Of a stretch of 19,227 nucleotides of DNA, positions 1 through 6,711 are shown one piece after another (position 1 is the stretch's first letter; each line of letters begins with the position of its first letter). Below the pieces are notes generated by a model. The model ran no database searches and was not told the DNA's origin. It worked only from the letters and a program-made list of their open reading frames with translations. Source of the DNA: CAWUJT01 sp963922715 (lineage in GTDB: Bacteria; Pseudomonadota; Alphaproteobacteria; Rhodobacterales; Rhodobacteraceae); the NCBI GenBank assembly GCA_963922715.1, contig CAWUJT010000038.1, positions 1-19,227 on the forward strand, given 5' to 3'. Position numbers and translations under genes: made by a program.

Positions 1-6
1 ATTGAG

Positions 7-678
7 ATGTATCTATTCCAAAAGAAGAAGACAGAGATGGTTGATGCAGAGACGGCTTTACCAGGGCGTAGTATGCCCATCCCAACAGCCACAGAGCACT
101 TCGTCACTGGTCGTGCCTTGACACAAGACATCCCCGCGGGATTTGAAGAAGCTATTTTCGGCATGGGGTGTTTTTGGGGCGTGGAGCGGATGTTGTGGGG
201 TTTGGAAGGCGTTTGGACAACCCAAGTGGGCTACGCCGGGGGACACACCCCCAATCCAACGTATGACGAGGTCTGCTCTGGTCGGACAGGACATAATGAG
301 GTTGTGCGTGTGATCTATGACCCTAAGCAGATCAGTTATGACGCGCTTCTGCGTGTGTTCTGGGAAGGACACGACCCAACCCAAGGCATGCGCCAAGGCA
401 ATGATGTTGGCACGCAGTATCGTTCGGGCATTTATACCAGCTCAGCCGCACAAGCAGAAGCTGCCGAGACCAGTAAAAAGGCCTATCAACGCTCTTTGCA
501 AGGCGCTGGTTTGGGGGCGATCACAACAGAAATCCGCCCCGCCCCGGCTTTTTATCCCGCAGAGGACTATCATCAGCAATATCTGGCGAAAAACCCCAAC
601 GGATATTGTGGGATTGGTGGGACAGGGGTCAGCTGTCCAATTGGTTTAGATGTTGAGGTAAATTCGTCTCAAATTTAG
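7..678 (+). CDS. msrA: Peptide-methionine (S)-S-oxide reductase MsrA
   Basis: This enzyme reduces the S-epimer of methionine sulfoxide in free or protein-bound form, repairing oxidative damage in the cytoplasm with electrons from thioredoxin. The 223-residue protein has the catalytic motif GCFWGVE with the nucleophilic Cys55. It also has the family stretches around GYAGG, NPTYDEVCSG, the DPTQGMRQGND block and QYRSGIY, and a C-terminal NPNGYCGIGG segment. Cys201 and Cys210 are placed like the two recycling cysteines of Escherichia coli MsrA. The long form starting at 7 was chosen because MYLFQKKK and ALPGR align with the start of E. coli MsrA as I remember it. An internal ATG at 37, preceded by a purine-rich run, is the alternative. 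The ribosome binding site for the upstream start would lie off the left edge. It looks monocistronic, followed by a strong hairpin. Confidence 0.96.
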   Translation: MYLFQKKKTEMVDAETALPGRSMPIPTATEHFVTGRALTQDIPAGFEEAIFGMGCFWGVERMLWGLEGVWTTQVGYAGGHTPNPTYDEVCSGRTGHNEVVRVIYDPKQISYDALLRVFWEGHDPTQGMRQGNDVGTQYRSGIYTSSAAQAEAAETSKKAYQRSLQGAGLGAITTEIRPAPAFYPAEDYHQQYLAKNPNGYCGIGGTGVSCPIGLDVEVNSSQI

Positions 679-696
679 GTTGCATCTAATCCTTTT

Positions 697-732
697 GGCA
701 CAAACGTTCCTCTTTTGAGCCACGTTTGTGCC
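697..732. terminator. Perfect 11-bp inverted repeat after msrA
   Basis: GGCACAAACGT at 697-707 and ACGTTTGTGCC at 722-732 are exact reverse complements separated by 14 bases. The hairpin begins 18 bases after the msrA stop, so a terminator or mRNA 3'-stabilising role is likely. Neither strand has a T-run directly after the stem, so it is not a textbook intrinsic terminator. It could also be an operator for the gene at 786. Confidence 0.5.
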
Positions 733-785
733 AGACCCGCATGCAATAGCTACAGCTTATCGCTCATCATGGAGTGGGATTTGAT

Positions 786-1220
786 ATGGCTGGGGCTTTG
801 CGGCTTTACGTTGGGATTATGCTTTGCATTTTGAGCATGGGGGGCGCTTTGCAGGCGCATGCCCCCTTAATTGTGCGGAATGATAACGGTGGCAGCGTAT
901 CGATGCGATATCAAGCACTCAACGAATTGCGTATGTCTGGGACAGTTGTGCAGATTTTGGGAACCTGTCTGTCGGCCTGCACGATGTATCTGGGGTTGCC
1001 ACAAACATGTGTGGCCCCGCACTCCCGCCTTGGATTTCACGGCCCACATATTGGGGGCAAACCGCAGGTGGATAGCGTGTATGCGCACCTTCTGGCCCTA
1101 CATTATCCCAAGCCGTTGCGGGACTGGTATCTGACAACGGGCCAATATCTTGAGGCGGATGAGGTTCAGTATGTCTCAGGCACAGAATTGATCGAGATCG
1201 GTGTGCCTGCCTGCTCGTGA
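786..1220 (+). CDS. Small secreted ClpP/crotonase-like protein (COG3904-like)
   Basis: This is a 144-residue protein with an N-terminal signal peptide (hydrophobic residues about 5-22, likely cleavage after AHA at 24-26), so the mature part should be periplasmic. The body carries a glycine-rich GGSVSM turn, then GTCLSACTMYL with Ser63, and RLGFHGP with His85. In my recollection this Ser...His arrangement is typical of the 'predicted periplasmic protein' group COG3904, which has a ClpP-like fold. Ser63 and His85 would be the candidate catalytic pair, but activity is not proven and the third residue is unclear. Cys61, Cys65, Cys75 and Cys143 may form disulfides. The ATG at 786 was preferred over a GTG at 774 because GGAG at 771-774 is correctly spaced for 786 and would overlap the GTG. 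The gene converges with the next one, with only three bases between stops. Confidence 0.7.
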   Translation: MAGALRLYVGIMLCILSMGGALQAHAPLIVRNDNGGSVSMRYQALNELRMSGTVVQILGTCLSACTMYLGLPQTCVAPHSRLGFHGPHIGGKPQVDSVYAHLLALHYPKPLRDWYLTTGQYLEADEVQYVSGTELIEIGVPACS

Positions 1221-1223
1221 CGA

Positions 1224-1649
1224 TCAGTTTGGGCTGCTGAGTTCAGCGACAACGTCATCCTGCAGGGGCACGCCATTCTCTAGGGATGTTGAAATTGTCA
1301 AAGCGGCTTCAGCGGCAATGGCATCTTCAATCTCAGGCACGATGGTTGATACCAGAACATCTGCAAGCTCTGCTGTTATATCAGGTGTAAGGGTTTGGCT
1401 GACTTCGATCATGAGACTCACAAGACCCCCCAGCTGTCCATCTGTGATCGCGGATGAGCTTACGCTGCGGTTTGCAATTATCATCTCTGCCGCTGCTTGA
1501 ATTGCATCTGAGCATGTTTTCGATCCACCTGAACAAATTGCACGTAATTGGGTCAACAATGTGGAATAACGCTCTGGGCTGAGCGCTGCATGCGTGGGGG
1601 TCGTTGCCAGACAAATGAAAGCCACGAGTTTAAGGGTTAATTTTCTCAT
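1224..1649 (-). CDS. Secreted small protein of unknown function
   Basis: I do not recognise this 141-residue protein. It has a clear signal peptide (basic MRKLTLK, hydrophobic core about 8-16, likely cleavage after THA at 19-21). The mature chain is predicted to be mostly helical and acidic, with alanine/serine-rich segments and two close cysteines (Cys39, Cys46) that could form one disulfide. No catalytic motif or membrane anchor is visible in the mature part. An AGGAAAAGG ribosome binding site lies just upstream of the ATG. It is convergent with the ClpP-like protein and divergent from the polysaccharide module. It is real by signal peptide, ribosome binding site and codon use; function is unknown. 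Confidence 0.7.
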   Translation of the reverse strand: MRKLTLKLVAFICLATTPTHAALSPERYSTLLTQLRAICSGGSKTCSDAIQAAAEMIIANRSVSSSAITDGQLGGLVSLMIEVSQTLTPDITAELADVLVSTIVPEIEDAIAAEAALTISTSLENGVPLQDDVVAELSSPN

Positions 1650-1751
1650 TTTTGTTTACCTTTTCCTAAGGACAACCCCGCTTAACATTCATTGTACAAA
1701 CGTATGGTTAATGCACACGGGCTTGATCAACGGACATCTGAGAGGTAAACA
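1650..1751. promoter_or_regulatory. Divergent intergenic region with TTGTACAA palindrome
   Basis: This 102-base gap separates two divergent genes and must hold promoters for both, including that of the polysaccharide module. It contains the 8-bp palindrome TTGTACAA at 1692-1699, flanked by TTAAC at 1682-1686 and GTTAA at 1707-1711, which form a looser, not exactly concentric inverted repeat. A regulator binding site is plausible, but no specific family can be named. AGAGGT at 1741-1746 is the ribosome binding site for the rightward gene. Confidence 0.35.
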
Positions 1752-2417
1752 ATGAAGCGGCTGCGTTACACGTTATTGGCTTTGACACTCAGCTATATGC
1801 TGTTTGCCCCTTGGCTTATTTGGACAGAGTACCATGCCAACAAATTCAAACAAGCAGGCAAACTTGAGCGTTATATAGACAAACATCCTATTCCGCTTCT
1901 GAATTCCGTGGAAACACATTACGCGGTTCTTATTGCCTGTGACCAAAGCCTTATGAGCGTCAGTGCTCTGCTTATGCCGCAAACACTTCGCACATCCTTG
2001 CAAAATGACTGCCTAAGCGCCGCAGACAAAACATTAAGACAGGCGCCAAGTATGTCTCTTGCACATCTTTTGCGTGCAGAAATCCTGTCTCAGAGACAAG
2101 AAAAGCCTGAAATTATCATGGCCGCCTTACAACGCTCAGAAAACTTGGGTGGTGAACTGACATGGATGGCAGCCCGGCGTATCGATCTTGCGCTGAGGCT
2201 TGTCGATAACCTTGATGTCGTTCTTGATGACCTGTTGAAAAAAGAGCTTTCTCGGATGCTCCGTGCCGGTCATCAAGATGCGCTACGTCTCGCGAAACGC
2301 TATAGGTCAGCTTCTGCGCAAAACAGAAATTTGCTTCGTACGATTGTTGAAGACTTGCCCGATGGTGAGAAAAAGCGCTTTCTAAGCGCGATACATGATA
2401 CTGGGCCAAACACGTGA
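1752..2417 (+). CDS. Membrane-anchored protein of unknown function, first gene of polysaccharide module
   Basis: I cannot assign a family to this 221-residue protein. It begins with a short basic segment and one hydrophobic helix (about residues 6-24), giving either a signal anchor or an uncleaved signal. The rest is predicted to be almost entirely helical, with repeated leucine/alanine spacing around 85-150 that resembles tetratricopeptide-like helical hairpins. The C-terminus is rich in charged residues. Cys63 and Cys87 are the only cysteines apparent after the anchor. AGAGGT at 1741-1746 is a good ribosome binding site for the ATG. Its stop overlaps the GTG of the Wzy-like gene (GTGA), so the two are very likely translationally coupled. 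An accessory or scaffold role for polymerisation or chain-length control is inference from position only. Confidence 0.75.
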   Translation: MKRLRYTLLALTLSYMLFAPWLIWTEYHANKFKQAGKLERYIDKHPIPLLNSVETHYAVLIACDQSLMSVSALLMPQTLRTSLQNDCLSAADKTLRQAPSMSLAHLLRAEILSQRQEKPEIIMAALQRSENLGGELTWMAARRIDLALRLVDNLDVVLDDLLKKELSRMLRAGHQDALRLAKRYRSASAQNRNLLRTIVEDLPDGEKKRFLSAIHDTGPNT

Positions 2418-3757
2418 GGTCTGTTCACGCGAAACGATTCTCTTTCATGCAAATTGCAAGATGCGTGCCCGACCTACCAAGTCTATTGGCACTGAGTGTT
2501 TTTCTGGCGGCTTTGCCACGTGGTCTCAATGCACCTTTTTTATGGTTGAACTGGGGACTTGTCATTGCGGTTTTCGCCTGGGTGAAATTCCGTGAACCGG
2601 GTGCTTTGAAACTAAGTCCAATACTGCAGAGTTTGTTCTGGCTTTCGCTTATTATTCCCGCTTTCGCTTTGCTACAAGTTTTAACGATGCCACAAGCGGT
2701 GATGTCATTTGTGAGGTTGCCGGTAGAGGCAGACATAAGTCCAAGTCGCATCAGCCTGTTGCCATCTGCAAGTATGGTCGCAAGTCTGCGATGGTTTCTT
2801 TATATTGTGTTTTTTGCTCTGGTGATATCAGCAATGAAAACGCGTGAGACGGCACTGCGGTTTTTATGGATGCTTTACTGGGGTATCGTGGTGCATGGGA
2901 TCTGCGCACTTCTCATCCATACGTATACATTGAACGGCGAAGGGTTTTCAGAAATCAAACTGTCTCTGACCGGTGGTTTTGTTGGGCGAAATGCCTTCGC
3001 CACATATTTAGGCATAGGCCTTTGTCTTGGTCTTGTTTTGATGTTGCAGAAATCGAACAGATTAAATCAGCGTTGTTTCGGTTATCCACGGCAGTATTTT
3101 GAGATTTTAATTGTTTTGTTAGGGCTTATTATCATTTTGACGGCCCTTGTTAAAACACAATCACGCTTGGGATTGACCATTAGCCTGTTTAGCGCAGGTC
3201 TAACGGTGGCCCTCCTGCGTAAGAATGCGATATTTTGGTTTATTCCTCCGCTTGGTATTATGACACTACTCGCTGGTCTCATTGCTATGGAGGCAAATGT
3301 CACAGAAAGGCTTGTCTTTATCCAGAGCGGTTTTGAAATCAGATTTGAGGCGTATTCCCAAACGTTTGAACTGATCGCGACGCGTCCCTGGACGGGGTTT
3401 GGGTTTGATTGCTTTCGCCTCGCTTTTGAACTTGTGCACAGTGCCCCTTTGACAGGAGCTTTTATCTGGGATCGCGCGCACTCCACATATCTAACGCACT
3501 GGGTTGAGCTTGGGCTTATCGTTGGCTCTGTACCTATCTTGTTAGGGGCGATTGTTTTCAAAGAACTGATAAGCGCTTTGAGCAAACAGAACACGCCAAC
3601 CCGCACACTGTCTGTAGCGGCCCTGAGCACACTTATCTTGGGCGCACTCCACAGCAGTTTGGATTTTTCCTTAGAAATTCCAGCAAACACGTTTCTTTTG
3701 CTTGCCATTGTTGGGGCTGCGTTACGATACCATAAAGGGGCACAAGAAAGGCAATGA
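2414..3757 (+). CDS. Wzy/O-antigen ligase-type polysaccharide membrane protein
   Basis: This is a 447-residue polytopic inner-membrane protein with roughly ten to twelve hydrophobic segments. It carries the usual landmarks of the Wzy_C/O-antigen ligase family: GGFVGRNAFATYL (187-199), an SR pair at 250-251 after a hydrophobic stretch, a periplasmic loop with RPWTGFGFDCF (324-334), and RAHSTYL followed by Glu365. Members either polymerise lipid-linked repeat units (Wzy) or ligate polysaccharide to an acceptor (WaaL); sequence alone does not separate these. Overlap with a Wzz/BY-kinase gene favours polymerase. The GTG start at 2414 overlaps the preceding stop (GTGA) and lacks a clear ribosome binding site, consistent with coupling. 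ATG 2447 (residue 12) is the alternative start. The 3' end overlaps the next gene by ATGA. Confidence 0.88.
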   Translation: MRSVHAKRFSFMQIARCVPDLPSLLALSVFLAALPRGLNAPFLWLNWGLVIAVFAWVKFREPGALKLSPILQSLFWLSLIIPAFALLQVLTMPQAVMSFVRLPVEADISPSRISLLPSASMVASLRWFLYIVFFALVISAMKTRETALRFLWMLYWGIVVHGICALLIHTYTLNGEGFSEIKLSLTGGFVGRNAFATYLGIGLCLGLVLMLQKSNRLNQRCFGYPRQYFEILIVLLGLIIILTALVKTQSRLGLTISLFSAGLTVALLRKNAIFWFIPPLGIMTLLAGLIAMEANVTERLVFIQSGFEIRFEAYSQTFELIATRPWTGFGFDCFRLAFELVHSAPLTGAFIWDRAHSTYLTHWVELGLIVGSVPILLGAIVFKELISALSKQNTPTRTLSVAALSTLILGALHSSLDFSLEIPANTFLLLAIVGAALRYHKGAQERQ

Positions 3758-5907
3758 CAGAGTATATTCCTACACTGAGTTTACCAAGCAAGCAGCGGAA
3801 TTTTGATTTAAGAGACTTTCTGAGTTTGATCAATCGTCAAAAGCAGTTTATTGGATTTACCTTGGTCATCGGTGTCGGTGTCGTATTCGTTTTTTTGACA
3901 ACCATGACGCCTCTTTACCGCGCTGAAGCGTTGATCCGCGTTGCACCCGTTGAACAGAATATCCTAACGCCCGAACAACAGATACAGCCCACCACTGCAA
4001 CGCTCAGTGCGCGCGTCGAAAGTGAGGTTGAAATTTTACGCTCCGCTGAAATGGCTCTTGCCGTTGTGAATGCAGGACAGCTTGTCCTAGACCCTGAGTT
4101 TGGGCCGCGCTTGTCAACATACGCAAAGTTGCGTCAAGCGTTGGGTTTGCCATTTCAGATACCGTCCAATGGGGACCGCTTGCTGCAAGAAACTGTCTCG
4201 CGTGTGTTGGAGGCGCGTGATGTGCGCAGACGCGGTCTAACTTATGTGATTGCGCTGGCGGTAACGGCTAAAGATCCCCAGCGTGCCGCTGATCTGGCCA
4301 ATCTTTATGCGAAAACCTATGTCTCTGAACAAGTCGCAGCTAAGATAGATGCGTCTATTCTGGCACGGGATATCCTAAGTAAGCATGCAGCCACGGTGCA
4401 AACGGAATTAGCTGTGTCAGAGGAGCGTATCGATCAATATCTTCTCAACAGTGTCGGAAGTTTCACAACACAAACGGATTCTCAAAACACCTTGCGCATG
4501 TTGAAAGACCGTTTGACAACGATTCAAAACAGTCGACAAGGTTTAGATCTAAAGGCCGATCTTGCGGAGGCGGCCTTGGTAAACCGGGATTGGAAAACAC
4601 TTTCTCAAACTCTTGCAGATCAGTCCCTAGAGGCTTTGGCCCTTGAGCAAGAGAGGCTCGCCCAGGCCTTAGCCAATGTTCCGCAAAACGTGTCCAATAC
4701 AACAGACTTACGCAGCGCTCTACAAGAGATAGATCAAGAACTTGAAGATCGCGCGATGCTTCAAATGAACGCTTTAGAAAAAAGAGTCGAGAGGCTTGAT
4801 CGCGATATTGCACATGAACGCCAGCAAATGCGAATGGCATATACGCAAGCGGATCTGACCCCTGAGGTTTTGGCAGAGGTTTTTGCGCTGCAAAAAAATG
4901 CTGAACTGGCACGGGTTCAATACCAAACCGCGCTTGCAAGGCTTTCAGACCTTGAAGCACAAGCTGCAGTTCAAGTGGCCGATAGTTACATCGTCTCAGC
5001 CGCTCTTCCACCCCATATGCCACATTTTCCAAAACCCACGTTTGTTTTGAGCATAGCGTTTGTTCTCTCCTTGGTGGTTGGTGTCGGCGCTGCGTCTCTC
5101 AATGAGTATTTCATTGGCGGTGTGACATCCGAAAGAGAGTTGGCAAGCATTATCCACTCCCCGGTCGCAGCGTCGATACCACAGTGTCATGTTCAGCCTG
5201 GTCAGACCTCCAATTCAGATATCGTCGTCAGCGCACCATTTTCTGAATATTCAGAAGCTTTCCGCCTTCTTAGAATTTCTGTGGATCGTGCGGTCTATTC
5301 AAAAAGTCTTGCACGTGGGTCGCTTGCACCTGTCATTTTGGTCACCTCGGCGGTTTCCGGTGAAGGGAAGTCCACGACAGCACTTTCCCTTGCGCGTACA
5401 TTTTCGCTTGCTGATCGAGAAACCGTATTGATTGATGCAGATTTACGTAAGCCTACCTTGCCAAGGCTTTTGGGTCAAACGCCTGCGCTGGACTTTGTGG
5501 AGTGTCTGACAACTGACAGAGCCCCGATGCCCACAACGCCCCCCTCTTTCATCTATCAAGATCCTCTGACCTCGCTGAGCGTCGTGCATGGGACAAAGCG
5601 TTCTATGGTTCCGCCCGATATGTTTTTGTCGTCAGAAAGTTTTGCAAGTTTTTTGCATAAAGCGCGCACCGATTTTGAGCTTGTGATTCTTGATACGCCA
5701 CCAATTCTTCCCGTGGTTGATACACGGTCTTTGCTCCATCATGCCGATGTTGTGATTTTGGTGACGCATTTGGGCACAACAGCACAGGCTGAGATCCTAA
5801 AGGCCGTGTCAGAAATACGTACGTCAATATTGGCGCATACAGATATCATCAACGTCCTCAACCGATCTTCTTTATCCACACGTGTTTATGACAACGACAA
5901 CGTGTGA
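3754..5907 (+). CDS. Wzz-BY-kinase fusion (Wzc/ExoP-type polysaccharide co-polymerase)
   Basis: This 717-residue protein should set polysaccharide chain length and couple polymerisation to export at the inner membrane. The Wzz-type N-terminus has TM1 at about 32-50. A long helical periplasmic region (about 200-400) follows, then a proline-rich PPHMPHFPKP motif (419-428) and TM2 (about 430-448). The cytoplasmic kinase domain has an EAFRLLR oligomerisation-type motif (ExxRxxR at 501-507), Walker A SGEGKSTT (535-542), Walker A' VLIDADLRKP (558-567) and Walker B VILDTPP (644-650). The tail after residue 700 holds a single tyrosine (Tyr712) instead of the usual tyrosine cluster, so autophosphorylation control may differ. 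It overlaps the Wzy-like gene by ATGA; the stop lies inside a hairpin. Confidence 0.93.
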   Translation: MTEYIPTLSLPSKQRNFDLRDFLSLINRQKQFIGFTLVIGVGVVFVFLTTMTPLYRAEALIRVAPVEQNILTPEQQIQPTTATLSARVESEVEILRSAEMALAVVNAGQLVLDPEFGPRLSTYAKLRQALGLPFQIPSNGDRLLQETVSRVLEARDVRRRGLTYVIALAVTAKDPQRAADLANLYAKTYVSEQVAAKIDASILARDILSKHAATVQTELAVSEERIDQYLLNSVGSFTTQTDSQNTLRMLKDRLTTIQNSRQGLDLKADLAEAALVNRDWKTLSQTLADQSLEALALEQERLAQALANVPQNVSNTTDLRSALQEIDQELEDRAMLQMNALEKRVERLDRDIAHERQQMRMAYTQADLTPEVLAEVFALQKNAELARVQYQTALARLSDLEAQAAVQVADSYIVSAALPPHMPHFPKPTFVLSIAFVLSLVVGVGAASLNEYFIGGVTSERELASIIHSPVAASIPQCHVQPGQTSNSDIVVSAPFSEYSEAFRLLRISVDRAVYSKSLARGSLAPVILVTSAVSGEGKSTTALSLARTFSLADRETVLIDADLRKPTLPRLLGQTPALDFVECLTTDRAPMPTTPPSFIYQDPLTSLSVVHGTKRSMVPPDMFLSSESFASFLHKARTDFELVILDTPPILPVVDTRSLLHHADVVILVTHLGTTAQAEILKAVSEIRTSILAHTDIINVLNRSSLSTRVYDNDNV

Positions 5908-5926
5908 ATGCATGCTATCACACGTT
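5899..5926. terminator. Hairpin spanning the stop of the BY-kinase gene
   Basis: AACGTGTGA at 5899-5907 and TCACACGTT at 5918-5926 are perfect 9-bp inverted arms with a 10-base loop. The left arm ends exactly with the TGA stop. It sits between two convergent genes and may stop or stabilise transcripts from both sides. Only a very short T-run follows, so efficiency as an intrinsic terminator is uncertain. Confidence 0.5.
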
Positions 5927-5948
5927 TGGCATGACCGAAGACTGTTTT

Positions 5949-6638
5949 CTAACGCATGAGGGTCACAGAATAATGGCGGTTGTCTGACAGGTAGAAACTG
6001 TCACGCAACTCTATGCACGTGCCATTCAAATCATAAGTTTGGCGTTTTACGCGCAAAAGCGGCAGGCCGTCTGATATATGAAGCGCCGTTGAAACAGGCG
6101 CTTTTGCCATCACGGCAGTCAGGGCTTCTTCGATCCTATCGATAGAGACACGATAGGTTTGTTCCAAAAAAGGATACAAGGAATTTGGGAAGGGTGCATA
6201 CTTATCAAGGTTTGGGCAGCGATTTTGTGGAAGCAGAATTGTCTCGTGGCTGAATGGCGTGCCCTGGTGCAAACGCACACGGGTGATTTCCCATAAATGT
6301 CTGCCTTCAAGGATTGTTTCATCTTCCCGCACTTCGCGTTGGACGATACGCTCTGTCCCTGGTTCAGGTGTCAGGCTTGTCCCATCTGTCCCTCTCAAGC
6401 GAAAGAAGGCAAAAAGCGCCTTCTCATCGGTTTGTTCTGCAACCACTGTCCCATGACGCGGTCGGCGGGTAACCAAACCGCGCTCTTCCAGTCTGCCAAG
6501 GGCCTTACGCATCGTCCCTTGGCTGACGCCAAATTCATCGGCCAGTGCAAATTCGTTCGGCAGCCGCGTACCCGGATGCCAAATGCCTTGGGAAATGCGC
6601 GCCACAATTTCCGCTTCCACATCCTGATATAAAGGCAT
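5949..6638 (-). CDS. GntR/HutC-family regulator with UTRA domain, probable controller of the sulfolactate operon
   Basis: This is a 229-residue cytoplasmic transcription factor. Residues 1-68 form the GntR winged helix: LYQDVEAEI, GTRLPNEFALADEFGVSQGT, MRKALGRLEERGLV and the wing RRPRHGT. Residues about 85-225 match a UTRA ligand domain, with conserved-type segments around WEITRVRL, SHETILLP and YDLNGTCIELRDSFYLSD. UTRA proteins usually bind a small metabolite and release DNA when it is present. The gene is divergent from suyAB-comC, with about 70 bases between, so it probably senses sulfolactate or a related compound and autoregulates; the ligand is inference. An AAGGG ribosome binding site is correctly spaced. 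It is convergent with the BY-kinase gene. It would be called suyR if the operon assignment holds. Confidence 0.93.
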   Translation of the reverse strand: MPLYQDVEAEIVARISQGIWHPGTRLPNEFALADEFGVSQGTMRKALGRLEERGLVTRRPRHGTVVAEQTDEKALFAFFRLRGTDGTSLTPEPGTERIVQREVREDETILEGRHLWEITRVRLHQGTPFSHETILLPQNRCPNLDKYAPFPNSLYPFLEQTYRVSIDRIEEALTAVMAKAPVSTALHISDGLPLLRVKRQTYDLNGTCIELRDSFYLSDNRHYSVTLMR

Positions 6639-6663
6639 CAGAATTCCCTTGCTTCTTTATTTA

Positions 6664-6676
6664 TGTATAAGATACA
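6664..6676. promoter_or_regulatory. Candidate GntR operator TGTAT-N3-ATACA
   Basis: TGTATAAGATACA is a perfect 5-3-5 inverted repeat in the AT-rich gap between the divergent regulator gene and suyA. HutC-type GntR proteins are known to bind GT-N-T-A-type palindromes of this size, so this is the best operator candidate. It lies in the stretch where the promoters of both genes should be, which fits simple repression. I could not place -35 and -10 boxes with confidence. Confidence 0.55.
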
Positions 6677-6711
6677 AGAATGCAGACTCAGGTCAATATG
6701 GGAGATATAAA

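Noticed and set aside
774..785. GTG start for the ClpP-like protein
   Set aside because: The only good ribosome binding site (GGAG at 771-774) overlaps this codon, and is well placed for the ATG at 786.
786..1649. Toxin-antitoxin or effector-immunity pair
   Set aside because: The genes are convergent, not co-transcribed, and both proteins carry signal peptides without toxin motifs.
3082..3708. Long minus-strand open frame of 208 codons
   Set aside because: It is antisense to the Wzy-like gene, with no signal peptide, family motif or ribosome binding site; it is a reading-frame shadow.
4463..5032. Minus-strand open frame of 189 codons inside the BY-kinase gene
   Set aside because: Antisense to a clearly coding Wzz region; composition reflects the opposite strand and no motif is present.
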